Shown here one piece after another: positions 1-6,267 of a stretch of 6,418 nucleotides of DNA (position 1 is its first letter; each line of letters begins with the position of its first letter). This DNA is from Victivallales bacterium (GTDB taxonomy: Bacteria; Verrucomicrobiota; Lentisphaeria; Oligosphaerales; Lenti-02): positions 1 to 6,418 of the forward strand of contig JABGQJ010000450.1 in assembly GCA_018648945.1 (NCBI GenBank). Direction: 5' to 3'. The notes under the pieces are model-generated. The model had not been told where the DNA came from, did no database searches, and saw only the letters and a program-made list of their open reading frames with translations. The translations under genes and the position numbers were made by a program.

Positions 1-12
1 CCTACGCCGGAG

Positions 13-193
13 TTCGGGGAAAGCCGTTCCCAGGGGTGCCGAAGGGCTTAAGTTTCGGGGCATTCGGGCCAGCCCCGGACCCCACGAGACGGCCTGACGG
101 CGCGGGGTACCGCTCCGCCAGGCTACTGCCGCTGCTGGCACATGGTGTGGGTGCGGGCTTGCGCCGCAGGCAGGGGCTGATACTTTCCCCGAA
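13..193. repeat. Spaced 11-bp inverted repeat upstream of the propeller gene
   Basis: The arm TTCGGGGAAAG at 13-23 is the exact reverse complement of CTTTCCCCGAA at 183-193. A further TTCGGGG lies at 54-60. The arms are 159 bases apart, and the right arm ends 24 bases before the start codon of gene 1, close to where its transcript should begin. This could be a pair of regulator sites or chance in GC-rich DNA. No known operator consensus is recognised. The stretch 1-217 otherwise shows no gene that I can support. Confidence 0.3.
159..186 (+). promoter_or_regulatory. Weak candidate promoter for the propeller gene
   Basis: TTGCGC at 159-164 and TACTTT at 181-186 are 16 bases apart. A TG one base before the second box (178-179) would make it an extended -10 element. 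Each hexamer matches the sigma-70 consensus at only about half its positions. The position is sensible, since the -10 box ends 31 bases before the ATG. The box overlaps the right arm of the inverted repeat, which would suit control by a bound regulator. This is inference from spacing only. Confidence 0.2.
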
Positions 194-206
194 GAACCCC
201 ACGAGC

Positions 207-213
207 AGGAAGG
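207..213 (+). promoter_or_regulatory. Ribosome binding site of the propeller gene
   Basis: AGGAAGG lies four bases before the ATG at 218. It supports this start, which also places a complete signal peptide at the very N-terminus of the product. Confidence 0.7.
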
Positions 214-217
214 CATC

Positions 218-3200
218 ATGCGAACCACCAGCCGAACGGTCTTGGGAGTCATTGGTCTGTTGCTGTCAGCTGCATGGCATCCAGCCTTCGCAGGGGACTG
301 GCCAACCTGGCGCTTTGACTCGGCCAGGAGCGGGGCCTGCCCGGAGAAGCTGAGCGAGAAACTGCATCTGCGGTGGCGCCGCGACTTGGCGCCCGTGACC
401 CCCGCGTGGCCGCTGGAACCGAGGATGCAATTCGATGCGTGCTATGAGCCGGTCGTGTCAGCGAAGCAGCTCTTTGTCGGGTCGCCGATCGATGGGAGTG
501 TGACGGCCTACGACACGGAAACGGGGAAACGCAACTGGCGTGTCTTCACCAATGGTCCGGTTCGATTTGCGCCTGTTGCCTGGCAGGACAAGCTCTACGT
601 GGCATCCGATGATGGGCGCGTCCACTGCCTCGCCGCCGCCACCGGTGCCCCCGTCTGGACGTTCCGGGCCGCGCCGACAGAACGGCCGGATCTGCAGCAC
701 CTCGGGAACGGGCGTCTGATTTCCTTCTGGCCTGTTCGGGGTGGCCCGGTGATTGCGAACGATACGCTGTACGTCGGCTCGGGACTGTGGCCGGTCCTGG
801 GGACATTCATGTACGCCCTCGACCCGGAGAGCGGTGCCGTCAAGTGGTGTAACCCTCGCCTCAACCACATGCTCGGAATCCGGACGGACCACAATCGCGT
901 GAGCGAAAGCTCCCTCTGTCCCCAAGGCTACTTGGTGTTCGCCAAGAACCGTCTCCTGGTCCCGAACGGGCGTTCCATGCCGGTCGGCCTCGATCCAGCC
1001 ACAGGGAAGCTAATGTACTACGTGCAGGGGTACCGGAATGGGCATTGGCGGGTGACTGCGCAGGAGCAGTTCGTCTTCGTTGGGGCAGACGCTGTCCTGG
1101 ACATTGCCACGGGGCGTGAGATGGGTGAACGGTGGCACGAAGGGCACCCTGAGACGCCGAAGGAGTACAGCCAGCGTACCGATCTGTTCGAGACGCCGTT
1201 CGTGCCCTACAAGTTCATGAAAGGTTGCGATGCGTGGTCTGTCTTGGCCGGGGGAGTCGCCTACGGCGCCTATCACGGGACGTTCTATGCGCACGATGTG
1301 AGTGGTGCCTACAAGACGATCTACCGGAAGAAGAAGGGAGCGATCGAGCTGCAACCAGCCAAGTGGGAAGCGCCGCCGCTTTGGCGGCTCAGCAGCAAGC
1401 AGAGCGCTGCGAAGCCCGCGAGCCGCACGATCATTCGCGCCGGCGCGCGCATCTACACGCACGCGGCGAACGTGCTTTACGCACTGGACACCCCCGAGGG
1501 GAAGCCGGCAATCGCTTGGCAGATGGCCTTGCCCGGAACCCCGGGGACCATGCTAGCCGCCGACGGCAAGCTCTTTGTCGTCACTGTGGAGGGACAGATG
1601 CTCTGCCTCGCCCCCACTGCGGGTGAGCAGACGCATCATCCTCGGCCCGTAGCGCCATTGCCGGATGCCGACGACGAATGGGCGGGGGGCGCGGCGAAGA
1701 TACTTGGCAAGGCCAGACTCACGCGCGGTTACGCTGTCGTTCTGGGCGTAGCGGAGGGGCGCTTGACCGAGGAGCTCCTACGGCAATCGAGCTTGCGGAT
1801 CGTGGCTGTGGAGGCGGACCAAGCTAGAGCCGATCGCCTCCGCGATCGGTTGGTGAAGAGCGGCCATTACGGTACTCGCGCCGAGGTCATCGTCGGTGAC
1901 CCGTTTGCCTTCGAACTGCCTCCCTACTTGGCAAGCTTGGTTGTCTCGGAGCGCTTTGACGGTGGGGAAGTCGCATCGCGAATGTCTGCGGGGAAGCTCA
2001 TTCGGATCCTCCATCCCTACCGCGGGGTCGCTTGCTTCGAGGTCTCTCCGACGACCGCTGAGCGCGCCGCCGCTTGGGGCCGGAAGGTGACGTCCGATCA
2101 TGTGCGGCTGGCGATTGCGGACGGGCTCGTGACCTTGCGCCATCGGGGAGGACTGCCTGGCGCCGCCCCGTGGACGCACGAGTGCGGCGGCCCGGAGCGC
2201 ACCTACTTCTCCAAGGACAAACTCGTCAAGCCGCCCCTCGGCGTGCTCTGGTACGGCGACTCCAGTGAGGTCGGTTTCAGGAAACGGAAGGACTACCACA
2301 CGGGCGTCAAGCCTCAGGTAGTGAACGGCGTGCTTGTTGCCTTCGACGAAGTCGGCAAGAGTCTCAGGGCCTATGATGTGTATACCGGGCTCAAGCTATG
2401 GAGCCGAGGCGCGCCGTCCTTCACGCGCTTCGCGGCCGTGCCCGACGGTATCTACGTGGCGGGGGGCAATGCCTGTGAGGTCCTGGAGCCAGTGACAGGA
2501 AAGCTCATGCGGCGCTTCGAATACGCTTTTGCGGCTGCCGACACGAAGAGTGTCCCGCTGTTTGTTGCCGACATCCGGGTAGGAGAGGACACCGCTGTCA
2601 TCGCGGTGGATACGGGAAAGAGCCGAAATCTGGCGAAGGGGCTCTATGACAGCAAAGCCCTGATTGGCCTCGACCGCAAGACTGGCAAACAGCTGTGGAC
2701 TGCTGTCGCGACCGACAGATTCAACCACCATGCTCTGGCGATTGGGGGCGGCCACGTCTTCTGTGTGGATTCCCCGTCGGCAAGGACCAGGGGCGAGCTC
2801 AAGCGTCGTGGCAAGGCACCCGGAACCCTGAACTCCACGGTTCGCGCCCTGGATCCACGTACCGGGACTGTGACCTGGGAGAAGGTGTTTGCCAACCCAT
2901 TCCTGTCCTATGAGCACAGCGGCTATCCGGCGGGCAGTGTGCAGTCCGGAGATGACGCGTTGTTCTACTCGGCAGAGAAGGACGTGCTGATCGTCTACAA
3001 GGACCGACGGTACCGGGGTGTCAAAGGTGCGACAGGAGATTTGCTCTGGGAACAGGAGCGCGGCGCGCACCAGCCGATCATGGTCCAAGGCGAGATCTTC
3101 TACAACCAAGGCGGGGGTGCCTTCGAGGTCATGACGGGTGCCCACATTCCCGGTAAAGGTGGCGTTCACGGGGGGCATGGCTGCAACCACGCCATCGGCA

Positions 3201-3532
3201 ACGAACACCTGATCTTCCGGCGTCACTTCACGGCCGCCTACTTTGACATGCACAAGCAGACTGCCACGCACATGCTGAACGTCCGCTCCGGATGCACCAA
3301 CAGCCTGATCCCAGCGGACGGCGTCCTGTCTGCGCCCTGTTTCTCCGCTGGTTGCGTCTGCAACCACCCGATCGAGACGTCCTTCAGCCTCGTGCACATG
3401 CCCATCATCGACGGTTGGCTGGGCGACAGCCCTGCCCGCGAGCCGCTGCCTCTCGGGGAGCGGGACCCCACGAAGCTCGCCCCGGAGATCAGGCAGCCGC
3501 CCCCACGAATACCCGTGCCACGACCGAAGTGA
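218..3532 (+). CDS. Secreted PQQ-like beta-propeller protein with an embedded methyltransferase-like segment
   Basis: This is a 1104-residue exported protein. Residues 1-25 are a signal peptide (basic start, hydrophobic 8-20, A-F-A cleavage site), followed by DWPTWR, the usual opening of PQQ-type propellers. Blade repeats of the YALDPESGAVKW kind occur near 92-150, 181-210, 243-300 and 418-465. Residues 502-650 read as a Rossmann/class I methyltransferase-like unit, with a glycine motif VLGVAEGRL at 508-516 and VGDP followed by PPYLASLVVSE. A second propeller block begins at about 651 (PWTHECGG, then LVKPPLGVLWYG), with blades near 715-730, 747-770, 813-830, 874-890 and 930-975. The C-terminal segment 984-1055 holds a His/Cys cluster, and the end is proline-rich. 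The family is known to me mainly from Planctomycetota, where this domain order recurs; its function is unknown. PQQ binding is not shown, because the blade motif alone also occurs in BamB-like scaffolds. The methyltransferase motif has Ala512 where a glycine is usual, so catalysis is doubtful. Confidence 0.95.
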   Translation: MRTTSRTVLGVIGLLLSAAWHPAFAGDWPTWRFDSARSGACPEKLSEKLHLRWRRDLAPVTPAWPLEPRMQFDACYEPVVSAKQLFVGSPIDGSVTAYDTETGKRNWRVFTNGPVRFAPVAWQDKLYVASDDGRVHCLAAATGAPVWTFRAAPTERPDLQHLGNGRLISFWPVRGGPVIANDTLYVGSGLWPVLGTFMYALDPESGAVKWCNPRLNHMLGIRTDHNRVSESSLCPQGYLVFAKNRLLVPNGRSMPVGLDPATGKLMYYVQGYRNGHWRVTAQEQFVFVGADAVLDIATGREMGERWHEGHPETPKEYSQRTDLFETPFVPYKFMKGCDAWSVLAGGVAYGAYHGTFYAHDVSGAYKTIYRKKKGAIELQPAKWEAPPLWRLSSKQSAAKPASRTIIRAGARIYTHAANVLYALDTPEGKPAIAWQMALPGTPGTMLAADGKLFVVTVEGQMLCLAPTAGEQTHHPRPVAPLPDADDEWAGGAAKILGKARLTRGYAVVLGVAEGRLTEELLRQSSLRIVAVEADQARADRLRDRLVKSGHYGTRAEVIVGDPFAFELPPYLASLVVSERFDGGEVASRMSAGKLIRILHPYRGVACFEVSPTTAERAAAWGRKVTSDHVRLAIADGLVTLRHRGGLPGAAPWTHECGGPERTYFSKDKLVKPPLGVLWYGDSSEVGFRKRKDYHTGVKPQVVNGVLVAFDEVGKSLRAYDVYTGLKLWSRGAPSFTRFAAVPDGIYVAGGNACEVLEPVTGKLMRRFEYAFAAADTKSVPLFVADIRVGEDTAVIAVDTGKSRNLAKGLYDSKALIGLDRKTGKQLWTAVATDRFNHHALAIGGGHVFCVDSPSARTRGELKRRGKAPGTLNSTVRALDPRTGTVTWEKVFANPFLSYEHSGYPAGSVQSGDDALFYSAEKDVLIVYKDRRYRGVKGATGDLLWEQERGAHQPIMVQGEIFYNQGGGAFEVMTGAHIPGKGGVHGGHGCNHAIGNEHLIFRRHFTAAYFDMHKQTATHMLNVRSGCTNSLIPADGVLSAPCFSAGCVCNHPIETSFSLVHMPIIDGWLGDSPAREPLPLGERDPTKLAPEIRQPPPRIPVPRPK

Positions 3533-3600
3533 CTGCCTGGTTGGGCGCGTGTAGTCGCTGGCTCGATGAGCCTGCGATCCCGGCGACGGCGTTGCGTGAT

Positions 3601-3617
3601 GGGGAGAGCGCCTCCCC
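3601..3617 (+). terminator. GC-rich hairpin downstream of the propeller gene
   Basis: GGGGAG at 3601-3606 pairs perfectly with CTCCCC at 3612-3617 around a five-base loop. It begins 68 bases past the stop codon of gene 1 and lies upstream of the promoter-like sequence of gene 2. No T-run follows, so it is not a textbook intrinsic terminator. It may slow polymerase, protect a 3' end or be chance in GC-rich DNA. Confidence 0.3.
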
Positions 3618-3665
3618 CGCCAGAGAGGGTTCCATGAATGCGGGTCGCGCACTGTCCGTCTTTGC

Positions 3666-3690
3666 TTGACGATATCGTTCAGCGTATACT
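3666..3690 (+). promoter_or_regulatory. Candidate promoter of the unknown exported protein, with a palindrome
   Basis: TATACT at 3685-3690 is a good -10 box (five of six bases match TATAAT) and lies 76 bases before the ATG at 3767. TTGACG at 3666-3671 is a good -35 box, but the two are only 13 bases apart against the usual 16-18. TTTGCT at 3661-3666 is better spaced (18 bases) but matches poorly. The 10-base palindrome ACGATATCGT at 3669-3678 overlaps the TTGACG box, where a repressor dimer could sit. The boxes stand out because their surroundings are GC-rich. Confidence 0.35.
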
Positions 3691-3755
3691 GAAGTCGTGA
3701 CACCGAAGTTCGGCGCCTGGCCATCTGGTGCTTCCATGGCGTTCAGGCGCGTCCC

Positions 3756-3762
3756 AGGAGGT
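3756..3762 (+). promoter_or_regulatory. Strong Shine-Dalgarno sequence that sets the start of gene 2
   Basis: AGGAGGT, a near-complete anti-16S match, lies four bases before the ATG at 3767. The reading frame stays open further upstream to a GTG at 3728, but that start would put this ribosome binding site inside the gene and bury the signal peptide behind 13 extra residues. The ATG at 3767 is therefore preferred. Confidence 0.85.
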
Positions 3763-3766
3763 AGCC

Positions 3767-5599
3767 ATGACACGTCCAATGATCTTCTTGGCTGTATGTC
3801 TGCTTGGGATCTGCGCGCGTCCAGCGGCGGCGACGCACCGGCTGGCGATCAGTATGATCTGGCACAAGCGGGCGGACGCGAAGCCGGTCTGGCATCGGCA
3901 TCCGTTTGGCACGCTCAAGGTCGCCGAACTGGTCAAAGGCGGTGGGCTCACTGTTGCCTTCGTCAAGGAGAGGAACCAGCTCTTCGCCGGGGTCTTGTTC
4001 AAGGGCGAATTCCAGCGCAACGCCGTGGCTTCGGCGGGTCTGAGCGAGCTGCATCTGCTGCTCAAGGATCCCGATCAGGAGGACGTTTCCTGGACGACTA
4101 CGATCTTCAGCGAGAAGCGGGCGTTCGGTACCCACGCACCGGACCTCGGCAATGTGTACCACATCGCCTTCCTTAACGGCTCCGTGGAGAAGGCAGCTTT
4201 GCCGACTGTGCCAGTGCTGCTGCAACCACACCGCGATCGCTGGCAGAAGCCGTTCCTCCGCACCAGGCGCCTGGCCGTCAACTATGCCGTGCAGTCGGAC
4301 AGCAAGACTCGTGAGTTGGCCGAGCTGTTCGGCGTGGAGACCAGCTGGCAGGCCCCGCGGATCATCGTGGCCTCGGAGGAGTGGATCACGCTAAAGGAGG
4401 AGCAACGCAAGGCACCGCGCAAGAACGCTGGCGGGTTGTTTGGCGGCGTGTTGGACGATGTGGCTGGCGAGATCGAAGGCAAGGAGAAGAAACTGGCCCC
4501 GAAGCGGTTCCCGGTCTATTCCATCGATGTGTTGCGCAATGACATCGAGAGCACGGGGCAATGGGCAACGGGGTTCCAGACGGCCCGGTCGGTCTGGAAC
4601 GATGTCCTGGAAGGCAAGGTCATCGCGGCGGCCACCGGGCCCACGCGGCGGGTGCTCACAGCAACCGGCGTGCTCTGTCAACTTGCCAAGAATCGGCAGC
4701 AGGGGAAGTCCAAGAACCGTCTGCTCAAGATCACCAAGAAGACGTTCCCACTCATCTACAAACTCCCCGATCTGAACGCGAAGAGCCAGGCAAGCATTGC
4801 CGCGTTCCTGCTCAAGAATCCGGACTCGCACGTGGTCATCCCGGCTGCGCCGGTGGTCATGTACGAGGGGGACAAGCCGCTGTACGCAGTCTACGCCTAC
4901 TACCGGGTCCATCCCGACTCGGGCCGCATGGTCGGAATGTTGACCAACGACAACCACGGCGCCGTGTCCGACGAGTTGGCGCGGCTGGAGGATGGCCTAC
5001 TCAAACGCATCAAGGGGAAGGTCGGTTCAGGGGGTGCGCCGGTGAAGATGTTCTTCAGCCAAGTGGCGGGCATGTATGTGTCGTCCGCAGGCATGCTGGA
5101 CGGCATCAGCCTGACCATCGCCAACCCGGAGCTGGCCAACATGGATGGCGACCAGTGGAAGGAGTTCATGGCCGACAACTGTCTGGACTTCTGCCAGCAG
5201 TTCCTGGAGGACAACGCGGATATGTACGACAGCTACGAGGCCCTGATCGGCTTCTGGCAGGGCTCGATCCCGCTGGTCGGCGAATACGGCGGCGTGGAAG
5301 CGGCGAAGAAGGCTGTGGATCATGCCCTGACCGGGGTCCGCGACAAGGCCATCAATGATGTGAAGAGCCACTTCGAAGAGAAGACCAAGGAACTGGGCGG
5401 CGCCGCCAGGAAGGATGCCAAAGCCCTGTTTGACAAGACGATGGGCGAGTATGCCCCCAATGTCCGCAAGGCCGCCGAGGCTGCGAAGGCTGTCAAGGAT
5501 GCCCACGACAGCGCCGTCGCAGTGGGAGATCAGGTTAACGACTACCGCGCCCGTGGGGAAGCCGTCTGGAACGAGCTGGAGGGGCGCTTCAGGAACTGA
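3767..5599 (+). CDS. Exported protein of unknown function with a long C-terminal helix
   Basis: The 610-residue product matches no family I recognise. Residues 1-22 form a signal peptide: a basic start, a hydrophobic core at 5-16 and an A-A-A cleavage site, so the mature protein is probably periplasmic or outside the cell. The mature N-terminus is rich in His and Trp (H24, W32, H33, W42, H43, H45). Residues 50-200 alternate polar and apolar residues, as in a beta-rich domain. A glycine-rich loop, GGLFGGVLDD, starts at 222. Residues 356-400 (VVIPAAPVVMYEGDKPLYAV, then YYRVHPDSGRMVGML and NDNHGA) look like a compact beta unit around a YRV-x-P-x-S-G core and are the best candidate for a conserved domain. 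Two cysteines, C472 and C476, are spaced as on one helix face. From about 510 to the end, roughly 100 residues rich in Ala, Lys, Glu and Asp with a single proline predict long amphipathic helices or a coiled coil. It lies 234 bases behind the propeller gene on the same strand. The coding call is secure; the function is open. Confidence 0.88.
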   Translation: MTRPMIFLAVCLLGICARPAAATHRLAISMIWHKRADAKPVWHRHPFGTLKVAELVKGGGLTVAFVKERNQLFAGVLFKGEFQRNAVASAGLSELHLLLKDPDQEDVSWTTTIFSEKRAFGTHAPDLGNVYHIAFLNGSVEKAALPTVPVLLQPHRDRWQKPFLRTRRLAVNYAVQSDSKTRELAELFGVETSWQAPRIIVASEEWITLKEEQRKAPRKNAGGLFGGVLDDVAGEIEGKEKKLAPKRFPVYSIDVLRNDIESTGQWATGFQTARSVWNDVLEGKVIAAATGPTRRVLTATGVLCQLAKNRQQGKSKNRLLKITKKTFPLIYKLPDLNAKSQASIAAFLLKNPDSHVVIPAAPVVMYEGDKPLYAVYAYYRVHPDSGRMVGMLTNDNHGAVSDELARLEDGLLKRIKGKVGSGGAPVKMFFSQVAGMYVSSAGMLDGISLTIANPELANMDGDQWKEFMADNCLDFCQQFLEDNADMYDSYEALIGFWQGSIPLVGEYGGVEAAKKAVDHALTGVRDKAINDVKSHFEEKTKELGGAARKDAKALFDKTMGEYAPNVRKAAEAAKAVKDAHDSAVAVGDQVNDYRARGEAVWNELEGRFRN

Positions 5600-5624
5600 C
5601 TGGCGGAGGGAAGCTCCACGCCAG
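5600..5624. terminator. Hairpin directly behind the gene 2 stop, between convergent genes
   Basis: CTGGCG at 5600-5605 pairs with CGCCAG at 5619-5624. Inside the stem, GAG at 5606-5608 can also pair with CTC at 5614-5616, leaving a small bulge. The hairpin starts on the base after the TGA of gene 2 and lies 66 bases beyond the stop of the opposing gene 3, so it could end transcription from either side. There is no T-run on either strand, which argues against a simple intrinsic terminator. Confidence 0.4.
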
Positions 5625-5689
5625 ACTCCAGTCGCACGCTCACCGAGCGCGTGATGCCTCGCCTGCGCTGATGCCTGGTCGGGGGATTC

Positions 5690-6028
5690 TCAACCGAAGG
5701 CGGCGCAGCGCATGCAGGTGGTGCTCTCGGGCATGGCGACGATCCGTGCGGGTGGGATGGGTTGGCTGCAGTATTGGCAGATGCCGAACTCCGGGGTGTC
5801 CACTCGTTCGAGCGCGTACTCGAGCTTCGCTAGACGGTCCTTGGCCCGTTTGAGCGTACCTTCGTTGACCTGCTTGTCGTACATGGCGGCCACGCGGCTG
5901 ACTCGACCGATGGCGTTGTCAGGGGCGATGGCCCCGGAGTCGCCTTGTTGGGCGGAAATGGTCTGTTGCGTTTGCTCGATCTTGGCCGTGATGGCGGCCT
6001 TGAGCTCGGCGAGTTGGGCGGGATTCAT
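5690..6028 (-). CDS. Short DksA/TraR-family C4 zinc-finger regulator
   Basis: This 112-residue cytoplasmic protein belongs to the DksA/TraR family, whose members insert a coiled coil into the RNA polymerase secondary channel and change promoter output, often together with ppGpp. The zinc finger is complete: C84-x2-C87, then 17 residues, then C105-x2-C108, the same spacing as in E. coli DksA. Residues 1-28 and 50-76 are charged helices forming the two arms of the coiled coil, and DNAIGRVSR at 37-45 lies at the turn. That turn motif and MPEST before the third cysteine are typical of a short TraR/DksA subgroup. At 112 residues it is shorter than DksA (about 150) and ends four residues after the last cysteine, so the C-terminal helix of DksA is missing. 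A modest AGAGGA (6039-6044, minus strand) lies 10 bases before the ATG. It converges on gene 2. No substrate promoter can be inferred. Confidence 0.93.
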   Translation of the reverse strand: MNPAQLAELKAAITAKIEQTQQTISAQQGDSGAIAPDNAIGRVSRVAAMYDKQVNEGTLKRAKDRLAKLEYALERVDTPEFGICQYCSQPIPPARIVAMPESTTCMRCAAFG

Positions 6029-6234
6029 TTGGCTGGGGTCCTCTATCGGTCGTTAAGCCGCGCCACGCGCACGGTGTCGGGTTGATGTCACGGCGGCCGG
6101 GAGTAGGTCTCGGACGTTCTGCCCGGCGGTCCCTGAAGGGGAGGGCACTCTCGCCAGAATGGGACTGCTCACGATCTACCTAGGTGGGCCCCAAGTCAAG
6201 ACGCGGCGGACCGGAAAGTCAGGATTCGCTGGAA

Positions 6235-6256
6235 TCTGGCGTCCCACGTCGCCAGA
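6235..6256 (-). terminator. Perfect 7-bp hairpin behind the partial right-edge gene
   Basis: TCTGGCG at 6235-6241 and CGCCAGA at 6250-6256 are exact inverted copies around an eight-base loop. Read on the minus strand, the hairpin begins 11 bases past the stop codon of the right-edge gene, a natural place for a transcript end. It also lies about 200 bases upstream of gene 3, so it would separate the two minus-strand genes. No T-run follows. The core of the stem is the same as that of the hairpin at 5600-5624. Confidence 0.4.
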
Positions 6257-6267
6257 GCCCTTTCCCG

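Noticed and set aside
2..202. Minus-strand open frame at the left edge
   Set aside because: It begins with GTG, has no ribosome binding site and shows no recognisable motif. It could belong to a gene beyond the edge, but nothing visible supports this.
79..205. Direct repeat ACCCCACGAG at 79-88 and 196-205
   Set aside because: Ten bases of simple C-rich sequence, with a nine-base match also inside gene 1 at 3465-3473, fit chance in this composition.
36..353. Plus-strand open frame overlapping the start of gene 1
   Set aside because: It has no ribosome binding site, its composition is random (Gly, Pro, Arg, Ala) and it runs into the signal peptide region of gene 1 in another frame.
3353..3367. 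Possible c-type haem motif in the C-terminal segment of gene 1
   Set aside because: The sequence reads C-V-C-N-H, which is C-x-C-x-H. A haem c site needs C-x-x-C-H, and no such motif occurs in the protein.
2396..3724. 442-codon open frame on the minus strand
   Set aside because: It lies almost wholly opposite the well-supported propeller gene, has no recognisable domain and arises from the GC-rich codon pattern of that gene.
3797..3814. Lipoprotein signal in gene 2 (cysteines at residues 11 and 16)
   Set aside because: The residue before each cysteine is not Gly, Ala or Ser as a lipobox requires, while a clean A-A-A signal peptidase I site follows at residues 20-22.
4561..5358. 265-codon open frame inside gene 2 in another frame
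   Set aside because: It is rich in Gly, Arg, Gln and His without domain structure, and gene 2 itself has the signal peptide and ribosome binding site.
6194..6199. TTGACT on the minus strand upstream of gene 3 as a -35 box
   Set aside because: No acceptable -10 box lies 16-18 bases downstream on that strand; the candidates there (GATCGT, TAGATC) are poor or wrongly spaced.
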